From Oscillospiraceae bacterium (lineage in GTDB: Bacteria > Bacillota > Clostridia > Oscillospirales > Acutalibacteraceae): DNA of 64,000 nucleotides. Under the pieces are notes generated by a model. It saw only the letters and a list, made by a program, of their open reading frames with translations, made no database searches and was not told where the DNA came from. The position numbers and the translations under genes are program-made. The stretch covers positions 463 through 64,462 of the forward strand of contig DOQR01000008.1 of NCBI GenBank assembly GCA_003514385.1, given 5' to 3'. Below are positions 40,445 to 48,994 of the stretch, piece by piece; within the stretch, counting starts at the first letter, position 1; every line of letters begins with the position of its first letter.

Positions 40445-41347
40445 ATGTTAGACAATAAAACCGAAACTTTGATAGCAGTTGCGGAGCAGAAAAATTTCAC
40501 AAGGGCGGCGGAAGCGCTCTCTCTGACCCAGCCTGCGGTCAGCCATCAGATAAGCCAGCTCGAACAATCCCTCGGTGCGAAGCTGTTCAATCGCAAGAAA
40601 GGCGAGCTAACATTGACGCAGGAAGGGGAGATTGCGGTTCGCTATGCGCGTATTCTGACTTCGATGGATCAGAAGATGCACATGGAGATAGCGGACTCCA
40701 AGCGCAACATAAAGAAGCTGCGCATAGGTCTGACCCACACCTCCGAAAGCACGTTTGCAACCGAGGTTCTCGCCCGTTACGGCAACGAATATCCAAATGT
40801 AAGCATTACTGTTTTTACAGATACTATAAAAAATCTTTATGATATGCTCGACAATTTTGAGATCGATCTTGCAATAACGGACGGAAAAGTGTCGAATCCG
40901 TCGCTCAATTCCGTCATGATAGATACGGACTATCTCGTTTGCATCATGTCGAACAACAATCCGCTCGCAAAGCACTCGATGATAACGCTGAACGAGTTGC
41001 GCCGCGAGAGGCTCATCCTGCGTCTTCCGACTTCGGCAACGCGAATGCTGTTTGAAGCGACGCTCGAGAGCCACAACGAGTCAATAGACGATTTCAATGT
41101 TATACTCGAAGTCGATAACGTCACGACGATAAAAGACCTTGTGCAGAAGGACTTCGGCGTATCTATCCTTGCAAAGAGCGTGTGTCTCAGAGAAGTCCGC
41201 AAGAAGAAGCTGACGATAGTCCCGATAGAAAACCTCAGCATGGCGCGCGAGACGAATATAGTCTATCACAAGAGCTTCGCCCATACCGAGGTGCTCCAGG
41301 ATATAACTCAGCTCTATCACGACACGAAAAAGCACTATCTTGTGTGA
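40445..41347 (+). CDS. LysR-type transcriptional regulator
   Basis: 300 residues from the ATG at 40445 (GGTGAG upstream); the frame is open to 40412 but the LysR N-terminus begins at MLDNKTETLIAVAEQKNFTR. Winged helix-turn-helix: AAEALSLTQPAVSHQISQLE, LGAKLFNRKKGELTLT. The C-terminal two-lobed effector domain follows (LRIGLTHTSESTFATEVLAR). It is divergent from the antiporter/mgtC unit and may regulate it. The effector is unknown. Confidence 0.93.
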   Translation: MLDNKTETLIAVAEQKNFTRAAEALSLTQPAVSHQISQLEQSLGAKLFNRKKGELTLTQEGEIAVRYARILTSMDQKMHMEIADSKRNIKKLRIGLTHTSESTFATEVLARYGNEYPNVSITVFTDTIKNLYDMLDNFEIDLAITDGKVSNPSLNSVMIDTDYLVCIMSNNNPLAKHSMITLNELRRERLILRLPTSATRMLFEATLESHNESIDDFNVILEVDNVTTIKDLVQKDFGVSILAKSVCLREVRKKKLTIVPIENLSMARETNIVYHKSFAHTEVLQDITQLYHDTKKHYLV

Positions 41348-41416
41348 ATATAAATCATGCGCTGTACAGTGTTGTATTACATCTTATTATTTCAAGTTAT
41401 TTCAAGCGTAAGCAAA

Positions 41417-41455
41417 ACGCCGCCGGTAAGCTTTTATGCTGTGCCGGCGGCGTTT
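41417..41455 (+). terminator. Bidirectional terminator
   Basis: AAACGCCGCCGG pairs with CCGGCGGCGTTT; it serves the LysR gene and the convergent DUF3048 gene. Confidence 0.75.
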
Positions 41456-41471
41456 GAGTTTATGTTATATT

Positions 41472-42569
41472 TTATGCTATGACTGTGCTTGCCTGTTTGT
41501 CGGTGGGAACAAGACCGATGTAGCTCTGACCGGGGTTGAGCTTGAGCTCAGTTCCGTCGGACGAATAGAGCGTGAGCATATCGTCCGAACCGCCCTTTTT
41601 CCAGGTTATGTTTTCATATGCGCCGTTTGAGAGATAGACGCCGCTGCCGCCCGTCAGATCCATGTCAACGCAGCCGGATGAGTCGCCCATAAGCGAGACC
41701 GGGCAGTAGAGAATGATGACATTTTTGACCGCCATCTGCTTGCCGTCCGCGTCGGTCATAGGCGCGCCGTTGATGTTGTTGAGATAGAGCCCGTCCTGCG
41801 CCGAATAAGTAAATGAGTGGTTGCAGTAGGACGAGAAAACTATGTCTATTCTCGAGCATGCGCCGCCGGCGGGAGTGCGCGGCGAGCTTTCGGAAACAAA
41901 TGCAAAGGGACTCTGATAGCCGGATTTAATATCGCGGCGGATGTCGAGCTTTGTAAGACCTTTGTCAATTGCCTCGCGGGTCGTGTATCCGCGGTGCTCG
42001 ATGGCTACGTTGGTGCGCTCCTTGTCGCGGAAGAAATATCTGCCGAGATATGTACGCCCGTCAAGGTCATCGACATTGCGCCCGTTTATTGCCGAATAGG
42101 CGTATTTGCTGCCGCCCCAGTGGACGAATATTGCGTCAAGTCCCTCGGCTATCTCAACGAAGTCGTGCCTTGCGCTTCTGAGCGAACCGACCTTGTCGGG
42201 AATCTTGTTTATGTCGGAATAGAGCCAAAGCATTCTCGTTATGCCTGCCTCGGTTACGCCTTCAAACACGATGTCGGGGGTGCACAGACCCCACTGCGGG
42301 CGAGCGGGCTTAGAGTTGTTGACAACTATCGCTATCGGGCGTTTGCCCTGTGCTTTGAAGCCGGAGAGTCCGGTCAGCGGGTCAATGTCCGCCGCTTCGA
42401 GTGACTGCGATGAGGATTCGCCGCTCGTGCTGTCCGCGTCCGGCTTTTTCTTGCCGCCGGAGCATTTGACGGCAATCAGGACGATCATCACGATGAGCAG
42501 CACTACAGCTGCGATGAGAATGTAAAGTCTCGAATTGTTTTTTTTCTTCTTTTTCTGTTGAGTTGACAT
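41472..42569 (-). CDS. DUF3048-family membrane-anchored protein (YerB-like)
   Basis: 365 residues. A basic N-terminus (QQKKKKKNNSR) precedes one hydrophobic helix (about 14-38), a Ser/Asp-rich linker, and the extracellular DUF3048 domain with LTGLSGFKAQGKRPIAIVVN, TPDIVFEGVTEAGITRMLW and KVGSLRSARHDFVEIAEG. The C-terminal subdomain contains WKKGGSDDMLTLYSSDGTEL. The function is unknown; Bacillus YerB is a relative. Single-gene unit. Confidence 0.92.
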   Translation of the reverse strand: MSTQQKKKKKNNSRLYILIAAVVLLIVMIVLIAVKCSGGKKKPDADSTSGESSSQSLEAADIDPLTGLSGFKAQGKRPIAIVVNNSKPARPQWGLCTPDIVFEGVTEAGITRMLWLYSDINKIPDKVGSLRSARHDFVEIAEGLDAIFVHWGGSKYAYSAINGRNVDDLDGRTYLGRYFFRDKERTNVAIEHRGYTTREAIDKGLTKLDIRRDIKSGYQSPFAFVSESSPRTPAGGACSRIDIVFSSYCNHSFTYSAQDGLYLNNINGAPMTDADGKQMAVKNVIILYCPVSLMGDSSGCVDMDLTGGSGVYLSNGAYENITWKKGGSDDMLTLYSSDGTELKLNPGQSYIGLVPTDKQASTVIA

Positions 42570-42660
42570 TTTGAAAATACCTCGTTATCTGATGGATTTT
42601 TCTGTCATCCTAATTATACATTCAGAAGATATATTTTTCAACAGTAAAGCTCAGATTTTG

Positions 42661-42690
42661 TTGACTTATCTTTTTACTATGTTATATAAT
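42661..42690 (+). promoter_or_regulatory. Promoter of serC-serA
   Basis: TTGACT (42661-42666), 18-bp spacer, TATAAT (42685-42690). Confidence 0.7.
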
Positions 42691-42762
42691 GGTAAAAAGC
42701 CGGTAATTTTCTCGGCTTTGGCGCGGAATATTTCAGCGCGCCGGAAAAGGAGGTAAACCCAG

Positions 42763-43842
42763 ATGGCAAGAGTATTCAATTTTTCAGCAGGCCCCTCGAT
42801 GCTGCCCGAGAGCGTTCTCAGCCGCGCGGCAGCGGAGATAATGGACTATCACGGAAGCGGCCAGTCCGTTATGGAGATGTCGCACCGCTCAAAGGTCTTT
42901 GAGGAAATCATGGATGAGGCGCAGAATCTGTTCAGGTCGGTGCTTTCAGTGCCCGATAATTACGATATACTGTTCCTCCAGGGAGGAGCTTCGACCCAGT
43001 TCGCCGCGATTCCGCTCAATCTTTTGAACGGCAGCGGAAAGGCTGACTATATGCTCACCGGTCAGTTCTCGACCAAGGCGTATAAAGAGGCGTGCAAATA
43101 CGGCGATATCAGAGTTGTCGCGTCCTCGAAAGATAAGACTTTCTCTTATATCCCCGAGGTCACCCGCGATGATTTTGACCCCGAGGCGGACTACGCATAT
43201 ATATGCCTGAACAACACTATCTACGGCACGAAGTTTCCGTATATTCCCGACACAGGCGATGTGCCGCTCGTCGCGGATGTCTCGTCGTGCTTCCTCTCGG
43301 AGCCGCTCGATGTCTCGAAGTTCGGTATCGTCTACGGCGGCGCGCAGAAGAATGTCGCCCCCGCGGGACTGACTATTGTCATAGTGCGCAAGGACCTTGT
43401 CGGCAAATCACGCGATATTACGCCTGCGATGCTCGACTACAAGAATATGGCGGACAACGACTCGATGTATAACACGCCGCCCTGCTGGTCGATATATATG
43501 TGCAAATTAGTGCTCGAGTGGATAGAGAAACTCGGCGGACTTGAGGAGATGAAGAAGAGAAACGAAGCGAAGGCGAAGATTCTCTATGACTTCATCGATT
43601 CGAGCAAGATGTTCTCGAACCCCGTCAGGCACTGCGACCGCTCGCTGATGAACGTGACTTTCGTTACAGAGAGCGATGAGCTCAATGCAAAATTTGTCGC
43701 CGAGGCGGCAGAGGCGGGATTTGTCAACCTCAAGGGACACCGTTCGGTCGGCGGAATGCGCGCGTCTATCTACAACGCCATGCCTGTCGAGGGAGTCGAA
43801 CAGCTTGTTGACTTCATGAAGGAGTTCGAGAAGAACAACTGA
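42763..43842 (+). CDS. serC: Phosphoserine aminotransferase
   Basis: 359 residues; second step of serine synthesis. N-terminus NFSAGPSMLPESVL, MEMSHRSKVFEEIM, the cofactor loop LFLQGGASTQFAAIPLN, the PLP Lys in YGGAQKNVAPAGLTI, and RSVGGMRASIYNAMP near the C-terminus are all diagnostic. AAAAGGAGG is upstream. serA begins 13 nt later, so the two form the serine operon, which also feeds cysteine synthesis by cysK. Confidence 0.95.
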   Translation: MARVFNFSAGPSMLPESVLSRAAAEIMDYHGSGQSVMEMSHRSKVFEEIMDEAQNLFRSVLSVPDNYDILFLQGGASTQFAAIPLNLLNGSGKADYMLTGQFSTKAYKEACKYGDIRVVASSKDKTFSYIPEVTRDDFDPEADYAYICLNNTIYGTKFPYIPDTGDVPLVADVSSCFLSEPLDVSKFGIVYGGAQKNVAPAGLTIVIVRKDLVGKSRDITPAMLDYKNMADNDSMYNTPPCWSIYMCKLVLEWIEKLGGLEEMKKRNEAKAKILYDFIDSSKMFSNPVRHCDRSLMNVTFVTESDELNAKFVAEAAEAGFVNLKGHRSVGGMRASIYNAMPVEGVEQLVDFMKEFEKNN

Positions 43843-43855
43843 GGGGGAGAGGCTG

Positions 43856-44983
43856 ATGAAAGAGATATTAACGCTCAATAAAATAGCAAAGTGCGGAACC
43901 GACCGCTTTGACAGCGCGAAATATGTCTGCACCGACAAAGCGGAAGATCCGGCGGCGATAATGGTGCGCTCGGCTTCGATGCATGAGATGCAGTTCGGAG
44001 CGGGTCTTTTGGCAATTGCCCGCGCGGGAGCGGGTGTGAATAATATCCCGATCGACAGGTGCTCGGAACAGGGCATCGCCGTGTTCAACACGCCCGGAGC
44101 GAACGCAAACGCGGTAAAAGAGCTTGTTATCTGCGCGGCTCTTCTCGCTTCGCGCAAAGTCGTAGACGCTATCGACTGGTGCAAGACCCTCAAAGGCGAG
44201 GGCGACAATGTCGGCAAGCTCGTTGAAAAGGGCAAAAGCTCGTTTGCGGGTCCCGAGATAAAAGGCAAGACCATGGGCGTTGTCGGCATGGGTGCGATAG
44301 GCAAGCTTGTAGCCGAAGCGGCGCGTGACCTCGGTATGAGAGTCGTCTGCTTCGACAGAAAGGGCAGGAGCGAAATAAGCGACGTGGAGATCGTTGACGA
44401 TATGGAGTCGGTTTTCTCCGCGGCGGATTATCTGACCCTGCATATCCCGTGCAACGACAGCACGAGAAATATTATCAATGCGGAATCTATAGGCAAAATG
44501 AAAGACGGCGTGCGCATCCTGAATTTCGCGCGCGGCGAGCTTGTGAACTCCGATGATATACTCGCTTCTCTCGCCGACGGCAAAGTCGCGGCATACGCCA
44601 CGGACTTCCCGACCGACGCACAGTTGGGTGTGCCCGGAGTTATAGCTATCCCGCACCTCGGCGCCTCCACGCCCGAGAGCGAGGACAACTGCGCGGTCAT
44701 GGCTGCCGATGAGCTTATCGGCTATATCGAGCGCGGCGAAGTGAAGAACTCCGTCAACCTGCCCGAGCTCGCGCCGCCAGCAGAGTTTGAAAAGCGCGTG
44801 TGCGTTATCTACAAAGACGGCGAGGGAGTGCGCGAAAACATCGTCGCGGCGCTCGGCGGAAATATAACATCGCTCAACAGCGCAGTCAAAAACGGACTCG
44901 GCTACCTTGTCTGCGATACGCCGACCCCCGACGGCGAAAAGTTAACCGCAGTCGGAGGCGTTGTCAGAGTAAGAGTCATATAA
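43856..44983 (+). CDS. serA: D-3-phosphoglycerate dehydrogenase (short form with ACT-like tail)
   Basis: 375 residues. NAD-binding motif VVGMGAIGKLVAEAARDLGM, catalytic Arg in GAGVNNIPIDRCSEQG region and the His-Glu pair around NFARGELVN and IPHLGASTPESEDN. It lacks the long intervening domain of full-size SerA. The last 70 residues (VCVIYKDGEGVRENIVAALG) are ACT-like, so serine feedback is possible. GGGGGAGAGG lies before the ATG, 13 nt after serC. A terminator follows. Confidence 0.93.
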   Translation: MKEILTLNKIAKCGTDRFDSAKYVCTDKAEDPAAIMVRSASMHEMQFGAGLLAIARAGAGVNNIPIDRCSEQGIAVFNTPGANANAVKELVICAALLASRKVVDAIDWCKTLKGEGDNVGKLVEKGKSSFAGPEIKGKTMGVVGMGAIGKLVAEAARDLGMRVVCFDRKGRSEISDVEIVDDMESVFSAADYLTLHIPCNDSTRNIINAESIGKMKDGVRILNFARGELVNSDDILASLADGKVAAYATDFPTDAQLGVPGVIAIPHLGASTPESEDNCAVMAADELIGYIERGEVKNSVNLPELAPPAEFEKRVCVIYKDGEGVRENIVAALGGNITSLNSAVKNGLGYLVCDTPTPDGEKLTAVGGVVRVRVI

Positions 44984-44998
44984 CAAAATTAACAATTC

Positions 44999-45026
44999 AC
45001 CCCGGAGAATAACTCCGGGGTGAATT
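44999..45026 (+). terminator. Terminator after serA
   Basis: CACCCCGGAG/CTCCGGGGTG arms with an AATAA loop, then AATTTTTGG. Confidence 0.8.
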
Positions 45027-45307
45027 TTTGGGGTACAAATTCCGATTTGCTGGATTTATATCATGCTCATCCCGATATCCGATTCACCACTTGGGAGGAT
45101 TTTGCCATCATGGCGATGGTGGAAAAGGGAATGGGCATCAGCATCCTGACCGATTTGATATTACAGCGCGTCCCGTACAAAATCGAAATACGCCCGCTGG
45201 AAGAGCCGTATTACCGCTCAATCGGGCTCGCAATGAAAAACAGAAAAAATCTGACTCCCGCCGTTCAAAAATTTATCGAATATCTACCTTTCAGGGAGAC
45301 GGAGTAA
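45020..45307 (+). pseudogene. Remnant of a LysR-type regulator (C-terminal effector domain only)
   Basis: The frame encodes TTWEDFAIMAMVEKGMGISI, then RPLEEPYYRSIGLAMKNRKN and the final PAVQKFIEYL, the last third of a LysR effector domain. No DNA-binding domain exists upstream: the fragment begins directly at the serA terminator, and the only start codon (GTG at 45020) is inside that terminator's stem. It is therefore a decayed gene end left after a deletion or insertion of the serCA operon. Confidence 0.8.
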
Positions 45308-45318
45308 ATATAAATAAA

Positions 45319-45355
45319 AAATCAGCCGCAACAGTAAAAACTGCTGCGGCTGTTC
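45319..45355 (-). terminator. Terminator of thiT
   Basis: AGCCGCAACAG/CTGCTGCGGCT arms; on the minus strand GATTTTTTATTT follows. Confidence 0.75.
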
Positions 45356-45374
45356 GCTGCCTTATAAATATATT

Positions 45375-46043
45375 TTATTCTGCGCTCTTCTTGCCGGTGA
45401 TCTGCGGAACGCGGCCGATTATCAGCGCGACTATCGCGGTGATGATGATCTCGGGGATCATGTAGAGGCCGTTGTAGATAACGGAATAGAGGAACGCCAG
45501 ACCCTGGCCGCTGAACTTCTCGAGAATCTTTGCGCCGAGGGTGAAGCCGTCCTGCGAGAAGAACCACTCAGCCCATGTGCCGAAGAAGATGTAGCCGGAG
45601 ATGATGTGGGCGAGATAGCGCAGCGAAAGAGCGACTATCGAGCCGACGCACAGAGATGCTGACGGATTCTTTATCTTGTTTCTGAAGATGCCGCCGAAGC
45701 CGAGGACGGTGTAGGCGATTATGTAGTCGATGAGGCAGACGCAAATGGCTTTCCAGAGCACCATGTAGCTGTCTGAACTGGGCATGAAGAACGCCGAGAC
45801 GGTCTTGAAGCCGAGGAGCATCTGAACGACTGCATAGACGAAACCGGTGAGCAGACCCCACTTTGTGCCGTTGCGGTAAGCCGCAAGCACGATGGGCAGC
45901 ATGCTGCATACGGTGAATCCGCCGCCGAAGGGGAGATTCAGGAACGGGATGAAGCTGCAAACGACGTTGAGCACGGTTGCGATAGCGATAAGCAGAGCGC
46001 ACTCAACAAGCACTTTTGTGTTGCTTTTCTTGGTTGTTGACAT
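45375..46043 (-). CDS. thiT: Thiamine ECF transporter S component
   Basis: 222 residues from the ATG at 46043 (GGAGGAAAAC); a longer open frame to 46076 overlaps the riboswitch terminator. Six hydrophobic segments and the segment PFLNLPFGGGFTVCSMLPIV followed by YRNGTKWGLLTGFVYAVVQM are typical of ThiT (YuaJ). It binds thiamine and works with a shared ECF energising module, which is not in this window. The TPP riboswitch directly upstream supports the assignment; the split transketolase in this window is one enzyme that needs the cofactor. Confidence 0.93.
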   Translation of the reverse strand: MSTTKKSNTKVLVECALLIAIATVLNVVCSFIPFLNLPFGGGFTVCSMLPIVLAAYRNGTKWGLLTGFVYAVVQMLLGFKTVSAFFMPSSDSYMVLWKAICVCLIDYIIAYTVLGFGGIFRNKIKNPSASLCVGSIVALSLRYLAHIISGYIFFGTWAEWFFSQDGFTLGAKILEKFSGQGLAFLYSVIYNGLYMIPEIIITAIVALIIGRVPQITGKKSAE

Positions 46044-46067
46044 AAGTTTTCCTCCAAAAATAAATTC

Positions 46068-46095
46068 AGCGTCCATGCGGTATGCACAGACGCTG
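46068..46095 (-). terminator. Intrinsic terminator of the TPP riboswitch expression platform
   Basis: On the minus strand CAGCGTC pairs with GACGCTG, followed by AATTTATTTTT and directly by the thiT ribosome site; formation should switch thiT off when TPP is bound. Confidence 0.65.
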
Positions 46096-46119
46096 TCAGT
46101 TTATATAATATACAGCAAC

Positions 46120-46216
46120 GAGGCTGTCTATTATCCTTCCTACGCCGGCATTATCCGGATCAGGTCAGAGGGTATCATCTCAGCCGCCCCAAAACAAGAA
46201 CGGCACCCCTGGCTAT
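46120..46216 (-). promoter_or_regulatory. TPP (THI-element) riboswitch aptamer controlling thiT
   Basis: On the minus strand the conserved blocks appear in order: CCAGGGGTGCC, GGCTGAGATGATACCC, CTGACCTGATCCGG and ATAATGCCGGCGTAGGAAGG. These are the TPP-binding core (CUGAGA and ACCUGAUC...AAUGCCGGCG). The distance to thiT allows the terminator at 46068-46095 to act as the expression platform. Confidence 0.93.
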
Positions 46217-46224
46217 TTAATTTC

Positions 46225-47652
46225 TTATTTCTGTTCGTGCTGCTCCGCTTTTCCCTCGGGAGTGTCTCTGTAGTACTGAGTCTTGGGATGCGGATGCTTT
46301 GTGGAATCCCAGAGCTCCTGAGCTACGGGCGCCCACTCAGCGGCGAACTTGTCGCAGCGCGAGCAGAGGGTGTCGACATCCTCCGGCGCGAGCAGGTCGG
46401 TGGACTTGGCTCCCGTCTCCTTGACCATCTTTCTCAGGCACTGCGGGTTTTCAAGCATCGGGCACGGGCGCAGATGGTTGTTGTTGAACGGCTGACCGTG
46501 CCAATAAGCCTGGAAGAGAGGACGCTTGAGCGCCTCGATGAGTGTCTGTTCGCGGATGTTGGAGTCCGAGTAGTGTATGAACACGCAGGGCTCGATATCG
46601 CCTGCGGAGTTGATATGGAAATAATTTCTGCCTCCCGCGATGCATCCGCCGACATATTCCGCGTCGTTCTGGAAGTCGATGACGAACATGGGCTTTCCGG
46701 TCTTGCTGTTGCGCATTTTGCGCAGCCAGCGGTACATATGCGTGCGCTGCTCGGGCGTGGGGATAAGCTCCTCAACTGCGGCAGAACCGACGGGCATATA
46801 GTTGAAATACCATGCGAAGCGAACGCCCTTGGAAATCATCAGATCGACGAATTCATCGGAGGTGACTGCGTCGACATTCGCGCGGGTGTAGCACACGGAG
46901 ATGCCGAACAGGCAGCCCTTGCTTTTGAGCAGATCCATCGCCTTCATGACATGGTCATAGCTGCCCTCGCCGCGTCTTGCGTCATTGCTGTCTTTCGTGC
47001 CCTCGATGCTGATGGCGAGCGAGATATTTCCGACTCGCTTCATCTCTTCGCAGAACTCCTCGTCGACGAGGTCGGCGTTCGTATAGGAGAGGAACGCGCA
47101 GTCCGGATGAAGCTCGCAGAGCTTGATGAGGTCTTTCTTCCTCAGAAGCGGCTCGCCGCCGGTGAACATATAGAAATGGGTGCCCATTGCGACGCCCTGG
47201 TTGACAATGCTGTTGAGCTCATCAAAAGTGAGGCTCTGCTTATGACCGTATTCCGCACTCCAGCAGCCCTTGCACTTGCGGTTGCACGCGCTTGTCGGGT
47301 CGAGGAGAATGACCCACGGAATATTGCAGTGATATTTTTCGCGGTTTGCGCGAACGGTCTTTGTGCCGTTGACTCCCGCGCCCAGTCCGAGAGCGAGCAT
47401 CATGTTCATCAGAACATTGTCGTCGATCTCATCTATAAGCTTGAGCGCCAGCTGACGCCAGACATTCTCGGGGTCTTTCGCGCCCTCGCGGAAGCTGTCG
47501 AAGTTTTTCGCGGGGAAGATGTTGCCGACAAATCGCTCGGATCTGTCAACAAGCTTAACAAGATTTGTGTCGGGGTCCTTTCTGACATATTTTATCAGGC
47601 GGGACAGAACCGCTGCGGCTGCTGCTCGCTGAACCTTATCTTTGACCGTCAT
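46225..47652 (-). CDS. Radical SAM protein with SPASM-like C-terminal cysteines
   Basis: 475 residues. The radical SAM cluster motif is C123, C127, C130 (SACNRKCKGCWSAEYG), followed by TGGEPLLRKKDLIKL (SAM-binding GGEP) and IEGTKDSNDARRGEGSYDHV. The N-terminal 105 residues are a helical extension. C-terminal Cys groups (GGCIAGGRNYFHINSAGDIE, EPCVF, RPCPML, PQCL and LCSRCDKF) suggest auxiliary Fe-S clusters of the SPASM/twitch type. No precursor peptide gene is visible beside it, and the function is unknown. AAAGGAGCC lies before the ATG. It ends just before the TPP riboswitch, so thiT is a separate unit. Confidence 0.9.
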   Translation of the reverse strand: MTVKDKVQRAAAAAVLSRLIKYVRKDPDTNLVKLVDRSERFVGNIFPAKNFDSFREGAKDPENVWRQLALKLIDEIDDNVLMNMMLALGLGAGVNGTKTVRANREKYHCNIPWVILLDPTSACNRKCKGCWSAEYGHKQSLTFDELNSIVNQGVAMGTHFYMFTGGEPLLRKKDLIKLCELHPDCAFLSYTNADLVDEEFCEEMKRVGNISLAISIEGTKDSNDARRGEGSYDHVMKAMDLLKSKGCLFGISVCYTRANVDAVTSDEFVDLMISKGVRFAWYFNYMPVGSAAVEELIPTPEQRTHMYRWLRKMRNSKTGKPMFVIDFQNDAEYVGGCIAGGRNYFHINSAGDIEPCVFIHYSDSNIREQTLIEALKRPLFQAYWHGQPFNNNHLRPCPMLENPQCLRKMVKETGAKSTDLLAPEDVDTLCSRCDKFAAEWAPVAQELWDSTKHPHPKTQYYRDTPEGKAEQHEQK

Positions 47653-47805
47653 TTGTGCGGCTCCTTTCGTTTCGAAAATATCTTAAATCTAAGTAAATAG
47701 TTTATCACAGGTTCAAAATAAAATCCACATCTAAAAGAAAAAAGCCGAAAAAGGTAATAAAGTTTTCGGTTTGTTCATAAAAGTGTTTCGGAATTTTTAT
47801 TGAGG

Positions 47806-47834
47806 TTGCAAAAGTTGATTTTTGCGGATATACT
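47806..47834 (+). promoter_or_regulatory. Promoter of the TVP38 gene
   Basis: TTGCAA (47806-47811), 17-bp spacer, TATACT (47829-47834). Confidence 0.55.
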
Positions 47835-47866
47835 ATAGGATAGAAATTTTTGTTAGGGGAACCGAT

Positions 47867-48556
47867 TTGAAGAAGTTTTTTAACAAGCACCGCGATGTGC
47901 TCATGCTTATTTTGCGCTGTGCCGTTGCGGCGGCGCTTTTGATTATCGCCGTTGTTAACTACGATAAGCTGACAAAAATCGATATGCGCGCCCTCGTTGC
48001 CGGCGCGGGCAGCACCGCGGCGGCGGTGGCTGTGATAATCGGCGTGTTTGCTGTCAAATCCGTACTGTTTATAATACCTGCGTCGATGATATATATTTCC
48101 GTCGGCATGGCGTTCCCGACCGTCTCGGCTATTGCGATAAATCTCGCGGGCATCGCGCTCGAGATAACCGTCACATATCTGCTCGGTTGGTTTCTCGGCG
48201 GCGAATATGTCGAAAAGCGGCTCAAGGGGAGCAAGGCGGGGGATAAGGTGCTCGCCTTAGGCGACGGAAAGAAGCTCTCCGCGCTCTTTTTGGTGCGCCT
48301 GCTGCCCGTGTTCCCGATTGACTTTGTCAGCCTTTTCCTCGGCGCAACGAAGCTGCCGTATTGGAAATACGCGCTGATATCGCTCGGCGGAATAATGCCG
48401 CGCGTCATACTTTTCACTATCCTCGGCGACGGCATATATGACTATATCCCGATGGACAAAATAGTGCTTGTCATCGTCTGCTGTATCCCCGCCGTGATAA
48501 TCTGGTGGGTGATAAAATTCTTCCGCAACAAAAAGAAAAACTCATCTGCCGGTTGA
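47867..48556 (+). CDS. TVP38/TMEM64-family (VTT domain) membrane protein
   Basis: 229 residues from a TTG at 47867 preceded by TTAGGGGA; the open frame extends to 47822 without a ribosome site. Five to six hydrophobic helices with the VTT/SNARE-associated features PASMIYISVGMAFPTVSAIA, GLVYLLGWF-like YLLGWFLGGEYVEKRLKG, FLVRLLPVFPIDFVSLFLGA and PYWKYALISLGGIMPRVILF. The family is linked to lipid scrambling and membrane homeostasis. Its 3' end overlaps the convergent dut gene by 15 bp. Confidence 0.9.
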   Translation: MKKFFNKHRDVLMLILRCAVAAALLIIAVVNYDKLTKIDMRALVAGAGSTAAAVAVIIGVFAVKSVLFIIPASMIYISVGMAFPTVSAIAINLAGIALEITVTYLLGWFLGGEYVEKRLKGSKAGDKVLALGDGKKLSALFLVRLLPVFPIDFVSLFLGATKLPYWKYALISLGGIMPRVILFTILGDGIYDYIPMDKIVLVIVCCIPAVIIWWVIKFFRNKKKNSSAG

Positions 48557-48982
48557 GCCGAATCCGCCCTCGCCGCGCTCCGTCTCGTCGAGGCTGTCGA
48601 CTTCGGCGGGCTGTGCCGGAATGACAGGCGCGAGCACAAGCTGAGCGATTCTCTCGCCGGGCTGTATAGTATAATCTTCGTTTGAAGTGTTAATGAGTCC
48701 CACGCATATCTCGCCGCGGTAGTCGCTGTCGATGACTCCGACTCCGTTCGAGAGTGAAATACCGTGCTTTATACCGAGACCGCTGCGCGCATAGACGAAT
48801 GCAGCGGTCTCGTTGTTTTCAATGGCGATTGCTATGCCGGTCGGTATAACCGTGCGCTCGCCTGCTTTGAGAACGACTTCGTTTTCCGTGCAGGCGCAAA
48901 GATCCAGCCCGGCGCTGCCTGAGGTCGCGCGCTTCGGTATTATCGCGCCGGGGCGCACTTTTTTCATTTTGAGAGTGAGCAT
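48542..48982 (-). CDS. dut: Deoxyuridine triphosphate nucleotidohydrolase
   Basis: 146 residues; converts dUTP to dUMP. All five trimeric-dUTPase motifs are present: SGSAGLDLCA, ARSGLGIKHGI, GVIDSDYRGEI, PGERIAQLVLAPV and the C-terminal RGEGGFGSTG. AAAGGAG is upstream of the ATG. The gene ends inside the TVP38 gene on the other strand, overlapping its last five codons, and is preceded closely by the U32 gene. Confidence 0.95.
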   Translation of the reverse strand: MLTLKMKKVRPGAIIPKRATSGSAGLDLCACTENEVVLKAGERTVIPTGIAIAIENNETAAFVYARSGLGIKHGISLSNGVGVIDSDYRGEICVGLINTSNEDYTIQPGERIAQLVLAPVIPAQPAEVDSLDETERGEGGFGSTGR

Positions 48983-48994
48983 ATTTTATCTCCT

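Noticed and set aside
46225..47652. Radical SAM gene as part of the TPP-controlled thiamine unit
   Set aside because: It ends upstream of the riboswitch and is not under its control; its motifs do not match ThiC or ThiH.
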